DNA of 64,000 bases from Aequorivita sinensis (GCF_006346335.1 NZ_VDMC01000007.1:1-64000); one strand, 5' to 3'; shown: positions 44,871 to 55,234, numbered from the stretch's first letter. Program-made: numbers and translations. Notes: generated by a model not told the origin, from the letters alone.

Positions 44871-45938
44871 TTATAACGTGTTTACGTTATTTAAATCTTC
44901 AAAAGCTTGTTCTAATCTTTTCTTAAATGTTAATTCGCCTTCGCGAAGCCATTTTCTTGGATCGTAATATTTCTTATTTGGAAGGTCATCACCTTCTGGG
45001 TTTCCTATTTGTGTTTTTAAATAATCTAGGTTTTTTACAAAATACTCTCTCACACCTTCAGTAAATGCGAATTGCATATCAGTATCGATATTCATTTTTA
45101 CAACTCCATAGCTTATTGCTTCGCGAATTTCTTCTAATGAAGATCCACTTCCGCCATGAAAAACAAAATCGATAGGGTTGTAACCTGTATTGAATTTTTT
45201 CTGAACGTACTCTTGAGAATTTTTCAGGATGATAGGTGTTAGCTTAACATTTCCTGGCTTGTATACACCGTGAACATTACCAAAAGCTGCAGCAATTGTG
45301 AATTGATCGCTTATTTTTGAAAGCTCTTCGTAAGCATATGCTACTTCGTCTGGTTGTGTGTAAAGTTTTGAAGAATCTACATCTGTATTATCTACCCCAT
45401 CTTCTTCACCACCTGTAATACCTAATTCAATTTCTAAGGTCATTCCTATTTTGCTCATACGCTCTAAATAGCGCTTACAAATCTCGATGTTCTCCTCGAT
45501 AGGTTCTTCAGAAAGATCGATCATATGTGAGCTGTATAGTGGTTTACCAGTTTCTTTGTAAAACTTTTCACCAGCATCTAGTAGTCCATCTATCCATGGA
45601 AGTAATTTTTTAGCACAGTGGTCTGTATGAAGAATCACTGTTGCGCCATAAAGCTCTGCAAGTTCGTGAACGTGTTTTGCTCCAGCTATAGCACCAGCAA
45701 TTGCTGCTTTTTCATTTTCATTAGAAAGCCCTTTTCCTGCATTGAATTGAGCTCCCCCGTTTGAAAATTGAATAATTACAGGAGAATTTAATCCAGCAGC
45801 GGTTTCCATTACAGCATTAACGCTATCTGAACCTACAACGTTTACCGCAGGCATAGCAAAACCTTTTTCTTTTGCGTATTTATGTATTTTTTGAACTTCT
45901 TTTCCGGTGGCAACACCTGGCTTAATTCCGTGACTCAT
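44871..45938 (-). CDS. fba: Class II fructose-bisphosphate aldolase
   Basis: Zinc-dependent aldolase of glycolysis and gluconeogenesis, class IIA by its 355-residue length. Zinc ligands and catalytic residues lie in ILHTDHCAKK (His pair and Asp), AFGNVHGVYKPGNV and VFHGGSGSS; the NIDTD block follows. It is 107 bp after accD on the same strand, with its own -7 box upstream. Confidence 0.97.
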   Translation of the reverse strand: MSHGIKPGVATGKEVQKIHKYAKEKGFAMPAVNVVGSDSVNAVMETAAGLNSPVIIQFSNGGAQFNAGKGLSNENEKAAIAGAIAGAKHVHELAELYGATVILHTDHCAKKLLPWIDGLLDAGEKFYKETGKPLYSSHMIDLSEEPIEENIEICKRYLERMSKIGMTLEIELGITGGEEDGVDNTDVDSSKLYTQPDEVAYAYEELSKISDQFTIAAAFGNVHGVYKPGNVKLTPIILKNSQEYVQKKFNTGYNPIDFVFHGGSGSSLEEIREAISYGVVKMNIDTDMQFAFTEGVREYFVKNLDYLKTQIGNPEGDDLPNKKYYDPRKWLREGELTFKKRLEQAFEDLNNVNTL

Positions 45939-46009
45939 AATTTTTGAGATAATATGTTAATCGAAAATTCTTCTATTTGAAACTATAAACTGATAACTCA
46001 ATTAGCAGA

Positions 46010-46026
46010 CAAAAATAACAAATTTA
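46010..46026 (-). promoter_or_regulatory. Two overlapping-range -7 boxes for fba
   Basis: CAAAAATA (46010-46017) and CAAATTTA (46019-46026) on the plus strand both match the complement of TAnnTTTG, 72-81 bp upstream of the fba ATG. Confidence 0.35.
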
Positions 46027-46032
46027 TATGGT

Positions 46033-48648
46033 TTAGAAGGGGTAGTTAATACCTATGTTGTAAACAGCTTTTGAGAAGTTGTAATCTTTAAACCAACGCT
46101 CGCCTACAGGACGTGCAGGGTTATGGGTTTTAAAGCCTACATCCAATCTGATAACGAAGAATCCAAAATCGTATCTAAGCCCTATTCCTGAAGCAACAGC
46201 AAGCTCTTTTAAATCTTTAAACCCGTTAAATTTTGCTTCTTCATCTTGTATGTTGTCGTAAACATTCCAAATATTTCCAGAATCCACAAATAATGCGCCT
46301 TTTACGGCACCGATAATTGTAAACCTATATTCAGCGTTTAAAGCTATTTTAAAGTTAGCCTCGTTAAACTCATCTTTACTGCCGCTGCTTCCCGGACCTA
46401 AGTCATATGCTCGCCATCCGCGATTGTCATTTGCACCACCTGCAAAATAGCTTCGCGTAAATGGAATACTATTACTATTACCATACGGAATAGCAATTCC
46501 GCCAAATGCTCTTACAGCTAGAATATTATTGTCGTCTAGCTCCCAGTGTTTAATATACTCAGCTTCACCTTTAATGTATTGAGAATATTGCACGTTAAGG
46601 ACTTCGTAGTTTCCTCGATCGTTCTTTTTTGCGCCAATTAAGCTCGCAACACTAGAAAGAATATTCCCAGCACTTTCAAGTTTAAATCTTGTACGTGAAA
46701 AACTATTGTCTTGAATGTTTTCACGTGTGTCTCTTGTACGGGTAATATTGGAAGCGAAAATCAAGTTGTTCTCGGTAAGCCTTGCTTTTCTTTCATCAAT
46801 ATTATCAACTAACTGATATGCTTCTCCTTGGTCTGAAACAGGAGTGATGTCTCCATTTAATACATCTCTAATAAAGCCATTTGCACCACTTGGAATTTCA
46901 AGTATTAGTTCGTTATTGTTGTTGATTGAATAATATTCGGGGTTGATAATTCCTGGGTAAGCAAATTCTGTTTGTTGTGCTATGTCATTGAGTTGTTCAA
47001 AACTGTTTTTGTATACATTGAAGTAATTTCCAATATTGAGGTTTTTCACATATTGAACATTAAGTACGTCAACTTGATAGTTGAGGATTTTTGAAGGCTT
47101 CCAACTGTAATTGTAAAAGCTGTTAAAAGACTGTCGATCCAAACCAATATTGTTTTGTGCACTTGCACCAAAACTTAAAGTTGTAGTTGGAAGCATATAT
47201 TTTGGAATTAGCTTTTGGGTGTTAAATGGTAAAATAATACGCGGGAAAGTCAGTTTTGCATCCCCACCAAATTCTGAAATATTAAAAAAGCTACTTGAAT
47301 TATCCGCAGCATCTTTCGAAGATCCTAAACTTCCTTTACCTGAAATTTGAAGTATTTCTGCTCCTCTAAAAATATTTCTAAATGTCATATTTCCACTAAA
47401 TCCAATCCCGTATTGTTGAATAGTAGATAAAAAGGCATCAAAATCTACTCCCAAGGTTTTATTGTCACGAGGGCTTAACAAAATAGAGGTGTTTAGCAAG
47501 GTGCCTGTAGTGTCATTCGGAACAGGGGTATAGTTTATGTTGGGGTATTTGAAAACCTTTAAATCGCTAAGCTGATTGTAGGTAAGCGACCTGTCTATAT
47601 CTTTAAATATCTTACCTGGTGTAATAGAAACAGCATCTGTGATTGCTTTCGGTCTGTAACGCATTTTACCATAACTGTATAGCTTATATCCATTATAACT
47701 TATAGAATCACTATAGATTTTGTTCCGATTGGCATAACTGTAGTCTGTAACAATGTGAACTTCATTAATTTTATGAACTTTAAATGGAACCGTTCTGGAA
47801 CTATCGGCATCGGTTATTTTTCTATCGGCAATTAAATAAGTGATGTTAGCTTTGTGATCTGTATTTACAGTGTCGGCTTCAAACCTTACGTAATCTTGTT
47901 CAAAATGATAAAGACCAGAGTTCCTTAGAAGCACTGTAAGTCTATCTCTTTCATTCACAAAATCGGCAGCAGAGTATTGTCTTCCTGCCTTAATAAATGA
48001 ATTATTTTTTGTCCTTTGAAAAAGGGAATCTACTACTGGAGAACTTATTTTTTCAATAATTGTGTCTCCAATAATATAGGGTTTCTGTCTATTAATATTG
48101 AAAACTAATGAAGCTCTTTTTGCTCTTTTTTTGTCAGGCTCGATTTTAAAATTTACCTCATTGTTGAAGTAACCAAGACTTGCATACCATCGTTCTAATC
48201 GCTCTAAAGATTTTTCAGTTTTATTTTCTCTAATAATTACTGGTGCATCGCCTAATTTCTGAAGCCATTTGTTGAAGCTAACATAGCTACTGTCTATCTG
48301 GTCAACTTGTTTTTTTGATAAAAATCGGATAAGCCTTTCTTCTCTTTTTGGATTTTTATGAAGCCACTTTAAATATGTAGAATCTGGCTGTGGATCTGCT
48401 AAGTTGTAGATGTGTAAACCTAAAGGAACACCTATTAAGGGAATGGTAGGATTGGGCTTTTGCGCTAATTGGCTATAAACCCCAGCGTCTTTAATTTTAG
48501 TGCTATCTACCAATATAGTGTTCTCTGTTAGTAGAAATTCTCCATCTGGTACTTGTTTTACAGCATTACAAGAATATAATAAGCTTATAAATACTATAAA
48601 TAATGATATTTTTGCAAGATAGTGCGTCAAAAGTGCTCGTTTAGTCAA
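46033..48648 (-). CDS. tamL: TamL, BamA/TamA-family outer-membrane assembly lipoprotein
   Basis: Outer-membrane Omp85-family protein. The signal peptide ends in SLLYSC, so unlike proteobacterial TamA it is a lipoprotein, the form called TamL in Bacteroidota. POTRA-like repeats occupy roughly the first half and a 16-strand barrel the second, with the Omp85 landmark RSYFAGGANDNRGWRAYDLGPG and a C-terminus YNIGINYPF. A TTG at 48648 gives a compact signal peptide (MTKRALLTHYLAK); an ATG at 48684 is the longer alternative but overlaps the start of the divergent rRNA methyltransferase. Confidence 0.88.
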   Translation of the reverse strand: MTKRALLTHYLAKISLFIVFISLLYSCNAVKQVPDGEFLLTENTILVDSTKIKDAGVYSQLAQKPNPTIPLIGVPLGLHIYNLADPQPDSTYLKWLHKNPKREERLIRFLSKKQVDQIDSSYVSFNKWLQKLGDAPVIIRENKTEKSLERLERWYASLGYFNNEVNFKIEPDKKRAKRASLVFNINRQKPYIIGDTIIEKISSPVVDSLFQRTKNNSFIKAGRQYSAADFVNERDRLTVLLRNSGLYHFEQDYVRFEADTVNTDHKANITYLIADRKITDADSSRTVPFKVHKINEVHIVTDYSYANRNKIYSDSISYNGYKLYSYGKMRYRPKAITDAVSITPGKIFKDIDRSLTYNQLSDLKVFKYPNINYTPVPNDTTGTLLNTSILLSPRDNKTLGVDFDAFLSTIQQYGIGFSGNMTFRNIFRGAEILQISGKGSLGSSKDAADNSSSFFNISEFGGDAKLTFPRIILPFNTQKLIPKYMLPTTTLSFGASAQNNIGLDRQSFNSFYNYSWKPSKILNYQVDVLNVQYVKNLNIGNYFNVYKNSFEQLNDIAQQTEFAYPGIINPEYYSINNNNELILEIPSGANGFIRDVLNGDITPVSDQGEAYQLVDNIDERKARLTENNLIFASNITRTRDTRENIQDNSFSRTRFKLESAGNILSSVASLIGAKKNDRGNYEVLNVQYSQYIKGEAEYIKHWELDDNNILAVRAFGGIAIPYGNSNSIPFTRSYFAGGANDNRGWRAYDLGPGSSGSKDEFNEANFKIALNAEYRFTIIGAVKGALFVDSGNIWNVYDNIQDEEAKFNGFKDLKELAVASGIGLRYDFGFFVIRLDVGFKTHNPARPVGERWFKDYNFSKAVYNIGINYPF

Positions 48649-48666
48649 CTTCAAAAATACTATATT

Positions 48667-49395
48667 TTGGTTAGCAAAAGTCAAACAAAATTAATAACAA
48701 GTCTTCAACAGAAAAAGTATAGAGATCAAACTAATTTTTTTGTGGCAGAAGGGCCTAAAGTTATTGCAGAATTAATTAATGAAGGCGTAGAGCTTCAATG
48801 GTTATTTACCGTAGACCAATCAGAAATTGTTGACAAAAATCACTTGCTTGTAGATGAAAAAGCGCTGAAGAAATTAAGTTTTTTAAAAACAGCGAATACT
48901 TCTGTTGCAGTTTTTAAAATTCCAAAAAATGAATCTATCAAAAATACAGGATTAACGGTAGTCTTAGACGCTGTTCGTGACCCTGGGAATCTTGGGACAA
49001 TTATACGTTTGTGCGATTGGTTTGGGGTTCAACAATTGGTGTGTTCTAAAGATACTGTAGATTGTTATAATCCTAAAGTAGTACAAGCTACAATGGGGTC
49101 CTTGGCTAGGGTAGCTGTGCATTATACATCACTTCCAGAATTCTTGAATAATACAACACAGAAAACTTACGGTGCTTGTATGGATGGAAACAATATTTAT
49201 TCTGAAAAGTTGCCCAAAGATGCTGTGATTGTAATGGGTAATGAAGCAAATGGAATATCAGAAGAGATAATGAATATGCTGAATCAAAAGTTAACTATTC
49301 CACGTTTTGGAGAAACCCAAAGAGCGGAAAGCTTAAATGTTGCCACAGCGACGGCTATTTTTTTAAGTGAATTTAGAAGCGCTACTGAAAAGTAA
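48667..49395 (+). CDS. SpoU/TrmH-family RNA 2'-O-methyltransferase
   Basis: SAM-dependent ribose methyltransferase with a SPOUT knot. An N-terminal substrate-binding domain (KLITSLQQKKYRDQTNFFVAEGPKVI) precedes the catalytic domain, with motif 1 VLDAVRDPGNLGTIIRLCDWFG, motif 2 IVMGNEANGIS and motif 3 IPRFGETQRAESLNVATATAIFL. The target is probably 23S rRNA. The TTG at 48667 gives MVSKSQTKLITSL, the family start; the longer ATG start at 48622 would run into tamL. Its end overlaps porT by 14 bp, tail to tail. Confidence 0.93.
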   Translation: MVSKSQTKLITSLQQKKYRDQTNFFVAEGPKVIAELINEGVELQWLFTVDQSEIVDKNHLLVDEKALKKLSFLKTANTSVAVFKIPKNESIKNTGLTVVLDAVRDPGNLGTIIRLCDWFGVQQLVCSKDTVDCYNPKVVQATMGSLARVAVHYTSLPEFLNNTTQKTYGACMDGNNIYSEKLPKDAVIVMGNEANGISEEIMNMLNQKLTIPRFGETQRAESLNVATATAIFLSEFRSATEK

Positions 49396-50092
49396 AGTTA
49401 ATAAATATTGCCCTTGAGGATAATTTATCAATATTTCCAGTCCATGGGCTATTTGGGTCGTCATCTCTTACTAATTCATCATTTAACGCAAATACTCCTC
49501 GAATTGAAGGCGTGAATTTAAAGTAATACAAATAGAAGTCTATACCAAAGCCTAACTCATAATAATAAGTTCCTTTCATCATTCTGAATTTCCCTTGTTC
49601 ATTATCTTCGGGATTGTCCTGATTGCTAGAAAGGTTTAAGGAAGCCGAAACTCCACCAACCACAAAAGGTCTAAAATTATTTAATTTATTGGTAGAAAAC
49701 TTTACTAAAAGCGGCACGTGTATATAAGTAGATTTAACTTCACGCAGAGAGTCTTGAGCCCCTGTTATACTTCGAAACTCTAAATCGCGTTGTGTAAAAT
49801 ATAATCCAGGTTCTAAACGCAGGTGAATATTTTCAATAATTTTCATATCCCCTACAAGACCAACATTAAAACCTGCGGAGCGTTGTACCAATACATCTGT
49901 GTCGTTGCCAAGATGTTGTTTATAATCAAATTTAAAGTCGTAGCTATTAAAGCCTAAAAAATAACCGTAAGTAAGAAATCTTTTATCAAAATTTTGTAAA
50001 TTTTCTAAGCGTTCCTTACTAAAAAGGCCTCCTTGTGCAGAGCTGCTGGTTACACAAAATAAAATGGCAATTACAAAAAATATTTTTTTCAT
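49382..50092 (-). CDS. porT: PorT-like T9SS outer-membrane barrel protein
   Basis: A 236-residue protein with a signal peptide ending at SSAQ and an eight-strand outer-membrane barrel pattern ending in FINFTFQ. The block ERLENLQNFDKRFLTYGYFLGFN after the signal and its place next to ubiE match PorT/SprT of Flavobacteriaceae, a protein needed for type IX secretion and gliding in relatives. It starts 2 bp after ubiE. The T9SS cargo genes at 55292 and 62113 are consistent with an active system. Confidence 0.82.
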   Translation of the reverse strand: MKKIFFVIAILFCVTSSSAQGGLFSKERLENLQNFDKRFLTYGYFLGFNSYDFKFDYKQHLGNDTDVLVQRSAGFNVGLVGDMKIIENIHLRLEPGLYFTQRDLEFRSITGAQDSLREVKSTYIHVPLLVKFSTNKLNNFRPFVVGGVSASLNLSSNQDNPEDNEQGKFRMMKGTYYYELGFGIDFYLYYFKFTPSIRGVFALNDELVRDDDPNSPWTGNIDKLSSRAIFINFTFQ

Positions 50093-50094
50093 AC

Positions 50095-50826
50095 TTATTT
50101 TGTTGCTTTATAAATGGTAGCTACACCAAAAGTTTGGGGATGGTTTTCCACATTCTTAAACCCGATTTCTCCTAAAATATTGTTGAGCTTTTCACCATGT
50201 GGAAATGTGGAAGCGCTTTCACTTAAATATTTATAGGCAACTTTATCTTTAGAAAACACCTTTCCGATAAGCGGTAAAATGTTTTTAGAATATAAGTTGT
50301 AACCTTGTTTAAAAGGGAATTTTGAGGGTACAGAAGTTTCTAAAACTACAAAAATACCATTGCTTTTTAGCACACGAAGTATTTCTGAAAGCCCTACTTC
50401 AAGATTTTCAAAATTTCTAATACCAAAAGAAACTGTAATTGCGTCAAAGGTGTTGTCTTCAAAAGGTAGCGCTTCAGAATCACCTTGAATAAATTCAATT
50501 TTTTGAGAAATTGGTTTTCCAGAAACTTTTTTCTTTGCAATTGAAAGCATTCCTTCTGAAAGGTCTAAACCGACAATTTTTTCAGCATTTGTGCTTTCAG
50601 CAAACTGAATTGCAAGATCTCCTGTTCCAGTAGCAATATCTAAAATGGAGTTTGGCTTTGTGTCACCAACCATTTTAATAACCTTTTTTCGCCACTTAAT
50701 ATCAGAGCCAAGTGAAATTACACGGTTTAAACCGTCATAATTCTCAGAAATGTTGTCGAACATCTGTTCAACTTGTTTCTTTTTACCGTCTTGCGAATCT
50801 TTGTAGGGAGTTATTTTTTTCTTCAT
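50095..50826 (-). CDS. ubiE: Demethylmenaquinone methyltransferase
   Basis: Final methylation of menaquinone (MenG/UbiE). A class I SAM methyltransferase: SAM motif ILDIATGTGDLAI, then GLDLSEGML, FDAITVSFGIRNFENLEVGL and RVLKSNGIFVVLETSVP, all UbiE signatures. The 243-residue length is usual. A minus-strand -7 box lies 13 bp upstream. It is first in a two-gene operon with porT. Confidence 0.96.
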   Translation of the reverse strand: MKKKITPYKDSQDGKKKQVEQMFDNISENYDGLNRVISLGSDIKWRKKVIKMVGDTKPNSILDIATGTGDLAIQFAESTNAEKIVGLDLSEGMLSIAKKKVSGKPISQKIEFIQGDSEALPFEDNTFDAITVSFGIRNFENLEVGLSEILRVLKSNGIFVVLETSVPSKFPFKQGYNLYSKNILPLIGKVFSKDKVAYKYLSESASTFPHGEKLNNILGEIGFKNVENHPQTFGVATIYKATK

Positions 50827-50839
50827 AATTGTACGCCTA

Positions 50840-50847
50840 CAAAACTA
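50840..50847 (-). promoter_or_regulatory. -7 box (TAGTTTTG) for ubiE-porT
   Basis: CAAAACTA on the plus strand, 13 bp upstream of the ubiE ATG. Confidence 0.4.
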
Positions 50848-50946
50848 CATATTTTTTGGACAGATGATACTACCTTTGTTAAAGTTTCAGGAAGTAAAAA
50901 TATATACTTTAATGCGCTAATATTCAATATCAATATCATAAATACA

Positions 50947-50954
50947 TATCTTTG
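50947..50954 (+). promoter_or_regulatory. -7 box (TATCTTTG) for trkA-trkH
   Basis: A perfect TAnnTTTG, 35 bp upstream of the trkA ATG. Confidence 0.45.
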
Positions 50955-50989
50955 CATCCACTTATTTCATTCGCTAAAACAAAATTTTC

Positions 50990-52339
50990 ATGAAAATTAT
51001 TATCGCTGGTGCGGGAGAGGTAGGGTTTCATCTTGCTAAACTTCTTTCGTTTGAATCGCAAGATATAACCTTAATAGATACCGATCGCGAATCATTAGCA
51101 AATGCTGATACACATTTGGATATACGTGTAGTAAGAGGAGACGCAACCTCAATATCAGTATTACAAGATAGTAGAGTAGCCGAAACAGATTTAGTTATTG
51201 GGGTTACTTCAAGTGAAACTACCAATATTACACTTTGTGTTTTAGCTAAAGAATTAGGTGCCAAACGAACTATTGCCCGTATTTCTAACACCGAATTTAT
51301 TGAGAAAAAGGACGACGTAGGTTTTTCTAAGTTTGGAATTGATGAGCTTATTTCTCCAGAATCGCTAGCTTCCGATGAAATTGAACTTCTTTTAAATCAA
51401 AGTGCATTTAATGAAAGTTACGAATTTGAAGAAGGCGAACTAACCATGATTGGTTTAAGCCTATCAGGAGCTTCTGCATTCGTTGGGAAAACAGTTAAAG
51501 AAGTCGCTAAAATTTATCCAGATTTAAAATATGTGCCTATTGCGCTTCAACGATTTGGGACACAATATACAATTATACCTAGGGGTGATACTCAGTTTAA
51601 ACAAGGTGATCAAGTTTATTTCACCACTGTAAAAAAAGGAAATGAACAAATCTTTAAACTTTCTGGTAAGAGTAAACAAGACATTAAAAATGTGATGATT
51701 CTTGGTGGTAGTAAAATTGGTTACAAAACAGCCAAAGATTTATGCAAGGCAAAGTTTAAAGTGAAATTAATTGAAAGCAGTAGAGAGAAAGCTTTCGAAA
51801 TTGCAGATGAAATACCTAGTTGTTTGGTTATAAATGGAGATGGTAGAAATGTAGATTTGCTTTTAGAAGAATCTCTTGAAGACATGGATGCTTTCATTGC
51901 TGTAACAGGGAACAGTGAAACCAATATTATGTCTTGTTTAGTAGCGAAATCGAAAGGAGTTAAGAAAACGATAGCGCTTGTAGAAAACATGGACTATTTT
52001 CAATTATCGCATTCCATAGGAATAGATACCCTTATTAACAAGAAGCTATTGGCTGCCAATAATATTTTCCGTTATGTAAGAAAAGGAGAAGTTGTGGCTA
52101 TGACTAAGTTGAATAATATGAATGCAGAGTTGTTAGAGTTTATGGTGTCGTCGCATTCTAAAGTATGTAACAAAAAAATAAAAGATCTTCATTTTCCTGA
52201 TTCTGCAATTATTGGGGGTGTAGTTAGAGACGGAGTAGGGATTATTGCCTTAGGAGATTTCCAAATTAAACAAGGAGACAGAGTGGTAGTATGTTGTCTT
52301 CCACAATCTATAAGTAAGGTTGAAAAACTATTTGTGTAA
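50990..52339 (+). CDS. trkA: Trk K+ uptake regulatory subunit TrkA
   Basis: Cytoplasmic NAD-binding gating ring for TrkH. It has two RCK halves: the first Rossmann motif GAGEVGFHLAKLL with DTD, the second GGSKIGYKTAKDL, each followed by a TrkA-C domain (GEL...PRGDTQFKQGDQVYF; VGIIALGDFQIKQGDRVVV). The 449-residue length is standard. Its TAA overlaps the trkH ATG by one base, so the subunits are co-translated. Confidence 0.97.
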   Translation: MKIIIAGAGEVGFHLAKLLSFESQDITLIDTDRESLANADTHLDIRVVRGDATSISVLQDSRVAETDLVIGVTSSETTNITLCVLAKELGAKRTIARISNTEFIEKKDDVGFSKFGIDELISPESLASDEIELLLNQSAFNESYEFEEGELTMIGLSLSGASAFVGKTVKEVAKIYPDLKYVPIALQRFGTQYTIIPRGDTQFKQGDQVYFTTVKKGNEQIFKLSGKSKQDIKNVMILGGSKIGYKTAKDLCKAKFKVKLIESSREKAFEIADEIPSCLVINGDGRNVDLLLEESLEDMDAFIAVTGNSETNIMSCLVAKSKGVKKTIALVENMDYFQLSHSIGIDTLINKKLLAANNIFRYVRKGEVVAMTKLNNMNAELLEFMVSSHSKVCNKKIKDLHFPDSAIIGGVVRDGVGIIALGDFQIKQGDRVVVCCLPQSISKVEKLFV

Positions 52340-53844
52340 TGAACTCCCTCACCAAGCTAAACTTTAAGATTATAGCGCATTTAATGGGTCTGTTGTTCGT
52401 CGTGAATGGCGGATTTATGCTTCTATCTGCAATAGTTAGTTGGTATTATAGTGATGGTGTTTTAGCCCAAATGATTTATTCTGGGTCTGTAGCGCTTGGG
52501 CTTGGAGGGGTGGTTATGGTTTTAACTAAAAATCATAGAAAAGAAATTCAAAAGCGAGAAGGGTATATTATTGTAACCTTTGGTTGGGTTTTTATGGCGC
52601 TTATAGGAACACTACCTTATCTTTTTACGGCAGCAATCCCAAATTTTACCGATGCTTTTTTTGAAACTATGAGTGGTTTTACAACTACGGGAGCATCTAT
52701 TTTATCTGATATTGAAGCGGTACCTAAGGGTGTGCTTTTTTGGCGAAGTATTACACATTGGATAGGAGGTATGGGAATAATCGTTTTGGCAATAGCTATT
52801 CTCCCTTTATTAGGAATAGGGGGGATGCAGCTTTTTGCGGCTGAAGCTCCGGGACCTGGAGGTGATAAACTTCACCCTCGAATTACCGATACTGCAAAAC
52901 GACTTTGGCTTATTTATGTGGGATATACCATAGCAGAAACAATTCTTCTTAAGTTGGCTGGGATGAGTTTTTTCGATGCTATAAACCATTCGTTATCGAC
53001 ATTGAGTACGGGTGGGTTTTCTACCAAAAACAATAGTGTTGCTTACTGGAACGACAACCCTTTGGTGCAATACATTATTATATTTTTTATGTTCTTGGCC
53101 GGTAGTAACTTCGTTCTAAGCTATTTTGCTTTCAAGAGAAAGTTTCAGAAAATATTTCAAGATGAAGAGTTTAAAATGTACGCCGCGATTGTATTAGGGT
53201 TTACGTTACTAGCAGCTTTATTGATTTATTTTGAAGCAGATATGTCACTTTCTAGTGTTGTTCATCCAATGGTTTGGGGACCATTTGAAAGCGCAGTTCG
53301 CCACGCATTGTTCCAGGTGCTTACGGTAATAACAACTACAGGCTTTATAAGTGCAGACTACACCGCATGGACACCATTTTTAACTATATTTTTCTTTGGA
53401 ATGATGTTTTTAGGAGGATGTGCAGGTTCTACTTCAGGAGGAATAAAAATTATGCGCCATCTAATAATGATAAAAAACGGTGTGTTAGAATTTAAAAGAA
53501 CACTTCATCCACATGCAATTTTGCCTGTGAGATACAACCAAAAAGCTGTACAGCAACCTATTGTATTTAATATATTGGGTTTTTTTATACTCTATATGCT
53601 TTCATTTATAGTTGGAACATTAGTCTTCTCATGGGTGGGCTTAGATTTTAAAACAGCCATAGGTGCAGCTGCTTCAACACTTGGAAATATAGGACCCGCA
53701 CTTGGTAGTCTAGGTCCAGTTGACAACTATGGGCATTTGCCCGATGCTGCAAAATGGTGGTCTAGCTTCTTGATGTTAATAGGAAGATTGGAGCTGTTTA
53801 CAGTACTTATCTTATTAACTCCATTTTTCTGGAGAAATCGATAA
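52339..53844 (+). CDS. trkH: Trk K+ uptake channel subunit TrkH
   Basis: Inner-membrane potassium channel of the Trk system, about ten membrane segments. Selectivity-filter-like loops are visible: MSGFTTTGAS, LSTLSTGGFSTKN, ITTTGFISADY and ASTLGNIGPALGSLG, each centred on Gly as in the four pore loops of SKT channels. The GGCAGSTSGGIKI block is also typical. The length is 501 aa. Two short hairpins follow its stop. Confidence 0.96.
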   Translation: MNSLTKLNFKIIAHLMGLLFVVNGGFMLLSAIVSWYYSDGVLAQMIYSGSVALGLGGVVMVLTKNHRKEIQKREGYIIVTFGWVFMALIGTLPYLFTAAIPNFTDAFFETMSGFTTTGASILSDIEAVPKGVLFWRSITHWIGGMGIIVLAIAILPLLGIGGMQLFAAEAPGPGGDKLHPRITDTAKRLWLIYVGYTIAETILLKLAGMSFFDAINHSLSTLSTGGFSTKNNSVAYWNDNPLVQYIIIFFMFLAGSNFVLSYFAFKRKFQKIFQDEEFKMYAAIVLGFTLLAALLIYFEADMSLSSVVHPMVWGPFESAVRHALFQVLTVITTTGFISADYTAWTPFLTIFFFGMMFLGGCAGSTSGGIKIMRHLIMIKNGVLEFKRTLHPHAILPVRYNQKAVQQPIVFNILGFFILYMLSFIVGTLVFSWVGLDFKTAIGAAASTLGNIGPALGSLGPVDNYGHLPDAAKWWSSFLMLIGRLELFTVLILLTPFFWRNR

Positions 53845-53889
53845 TTGGAATTTGAAATTCCAAATTCCAAATCCAGGATTCAGGATTTG
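53845..53889 (+). terminator. Two tandem hairpins after trkH
   Basis: TTGGAATTT / AAATTCCAA (53845-53863, 1-base centre) and CAAATCC / GGATTTG (53868-53889, 8-base loop) follow directly after the trkH stop. There is no T-run, so intrinsic termination is uncertain; mRNA end protection is another possibility. Confidence 0.4.
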
Positions 53890-54035
53890 AGGATAATAAT
53901 TAATTATACCCACTTCATTATTCTGAGGGTTTTTATAACCTTGTAGGTCTAACTCTCCTCTTCAGTTTTTATAAAAAATGAAGCTTTAATCGATAGTTGA
54001 TTTTGGAATTTACTATGGAAGCTTTAGGTTTATTT

Positions 54036-55196
54036 TTATTTCACTTTTACTTGTTTTGCCAAATTTTTAGCTTTTTCAGTTACTTCTGATATGTTTCCGT
54101 CTACCTTTTCGTAGGTTAAAACAACGCCCATTCTTCGATACGGGCGGGAAGTTGGTTTTCCAAAAATTCTAAAATCTGTTTTAGGTGATGCAGCTACTTT
54201 TTCAAGTCCGCTGTAAATTGGATTATCTGAATTTTCTGAAGCTAAAACTACTGCACTACAGCCAATGCGTTCTTGAGTTATTTCTGGAATTGGAAGTCCA
54301 AGTACGGCTCTTAAGTGTAATTCAAATTCGTTGAAATTTTGTGTTTTTGCAAGGGTTACCATGCCGGTATCGTGTGGTCTTGGAGAAAGTTCAGAAAAAT
54401 AAACGCCGTCATCAGCCACAAAGAATTCTACTCCCCAAATGCCACAACCGGTTAGGGCAGTAGTAACTTTTTCAGCCATTTGTTGTGCTTCCTTTAAAAC
54501 ATCACTTTTCATTGGGGCGGGTTGCCAACTTTCCATATAATCGCCACGTTCTTGTCGGTGGCCTATGGGTGGGCAGAAAAGTGTTTCTCCGTTGCGTTGT
54601 GTTACGGTAAGTAATGTAATTTCATAATTAAAATCTATAAAAGCTTCAACTATAACTTCAGCCACATCACCACGTGAACCCTCTTGTGAAAAGGTCCAAG
54701 CGTTTTCAATATCTGCTTCGGTTTTAATGGTGCTTTGACCTTTTCCGCTAGAAGACATTAATGGTTTTACCACGCATGGCATCCCAATTTCCGAAACTGC
54801 TTTTTTAAGACTTTCGGCTGAGGTTGCGTATCGATAAGCTGCGGTTTTTAATCCTAATTCTTTTGCAGCTAAATCACGAATGGCTTTGCGATTCATAGTG
54901 AAATTAGCTGCCTTCGCTGAAGGAATAACTGTATAACCTTGCTTTTCATATTCATAAAAACGCTCCGTACGGATGGCTTCAATTTCAGGAACTATATAAT
55001 CTGGTTTGTATTTTTCAACTAAAGCATCAAGGGCCTTACCGTCTAGCATATTTATAACTTCGGCAAAATCTGCGAGTTGGGCTGCAGGTGCATCTTTATA
55101 ACTATCAACAGCTATAACTGTTTGTCCGATTCTCTTGGCGGCAATGGTGAATTCTTTGCCTAATTCTCCGCTTCCTAATAATAAAATTTTGGCCAT
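54036..55196 (-). CDS. purT: Formate-dependent phosphoribosylglycinamide formyltransferase (GAR transformylase 2)
   Basis: Makes formyl-GAR from GAR, formate and ATP, the folate-independent step three of purine synthesis. ATP-grasp enzyme: N-terminal [21 protein letters not shown], the ATP-binding [15 protein letters not shown] block, and the metal-site [27 protein letters not shown]. At 386 aa it is complete. It is convergent with trkH and stands alone. Confidence 0.96.
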   Translation of the reverse strand: MAKILLLGSGELGKEFTIAAKRIGQTVIAVDSYKDAPAAQLADFAEVINMLDGKALDALVEKYKPDYIVPEIEAIRTERFYEYEKQGYTVIPSAKAANFTMNRKAIRDLAAKELGLKTAAYRYATSAESLKKAVSEIGMPCVVKPLMSSSGKGQSTIKTEADIENAWTFSQEGSRGDVAEVIVEAFIDFNYEITLLTVTQRNGETLFCPPIGHRQERGDYMESWQPAPMKSDVLKEAQQMAEKVTTALTGCGIWGVEFFVADDGVYFSELSPRPHDTGMVTLAKTQNFNEFELHLRAVLGLPIPEITQERIGCSAVVLASENSDNPIYSGLEKVAASPKTDFRIFGKPTSRPYRRMGVVLTYEKVDGNISEVTEKAKNLAKQVKVK

Positions 55197-55234
55197 TTAT
55201 CGATTTTTGGTAAAAATACAGCAATACATTTCAT

